A stretch of DNA of 64,000 bases from Plotosus lineatus (Eukaryota > Chordata > Actinopteri > Siluriformes > Plotosidae). Made by a program: the position numbers and the translations under genes. The stretch lies in the NCBI GenBank assembly GCA_024760905.1, contig CM045745.1, forward strand, positions 14,253,782 to 14,317,781, in the 5' to 3' direction. A model generated the notes under the pieces. It did no database searches and was not told the origin of the DNA. It saw only the letters and a list, made by a program, of their open reading frames with translations. Shown piece by piece: positions 63,864-64,000 of the stretch (position 1 is the stretch's first letter; each line of letters starts with the position of its first letter).

Positions 63864-64000
63864 GGATTACGACAATTAGCGGAAGCTGCGATGCAGAGGG
63901 GTTTAGTTAACTCGAGGGGGTTCACAAATTATTCAAGACCGGTTTGACTGCGGTTTTCAACATTATCAGAGTTCCGGTTTATCTGCAACCGATTACGCGC

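Overview
The window is vertebrate nuclear DNA, almost certainly from a teleost fish. Three genes with clear exon-intron structure lie on the + strand: senp3 (SUMO protease, CDS 26018-42004), eif4a1 (DEAD-box translation initiation factor, CDS 44142-50076) and a SoxB1 HMG-box gene of the sox19/SOX15 type (CDS 59455-60534). The order SENP3 - EIF4A1 - SOX15 is the order on human 17p13, so this is a conserved syntenic block. sox19 is the name of the SOX15 orthologue in fish. I cannot decide between the a and b duplicates or name the species.

Bases 1-23400 hold no gene I can support. This part is dominated by interspersed repeats: several tRNA-derived SINE families, a full-length but broken RTE-type LINE with its target-site duplication (18213-21324), a Rex1/CR1-like LINE 3' part, a Tc1 element carrying four younger insertions (2694-7321), a small hAT element and large CA/TA microsatellites. 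About 13130-13640 is GC-box-rich and may be a minus-strand promoter.

Bases 23400-42500 are senp3: a CRE-containing promoter, a non-coding first exon, a second exon with the start codon, then nine more coding exons ending with the catalytic Cys and the C-terminal tail. The predicted protein is 538 aa with the complete His-Asp-Gln-Cys catalytic set. Its introns carry Tc1, Tigger-like and SINE insertions and a HIRAN-like transposon-type ORF.

Bases 43900-51170 are eif4a1: 11 coding exons giving 406 aa, the same length as human eIF4A1. Its introns host non-coding RNAs: two convincing H/ACA snoRNAs and one diverged copy, a SNORD10-like long C/D snoRNA, and a possible fourth H/ACA RNA. The last intron uses a GC-AG splice pair.

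Bases 51200-59450 separate eif4a1 and sox19. No CD68 or MPDU1 homologue is visible there; the stretch has LINE/SINE copies, a THAP-domain fragment, a perfect-centre 100-bp palindrome, a scrambled SINE and a long AT repeat. The sox19 gene has two coding exons and a 1.7 kb 3'UTR. The last 1.1 kb of the window is GC-rich and promoter-like with CCAAT and CRE sites, which may belong to a gene beyond the edge.
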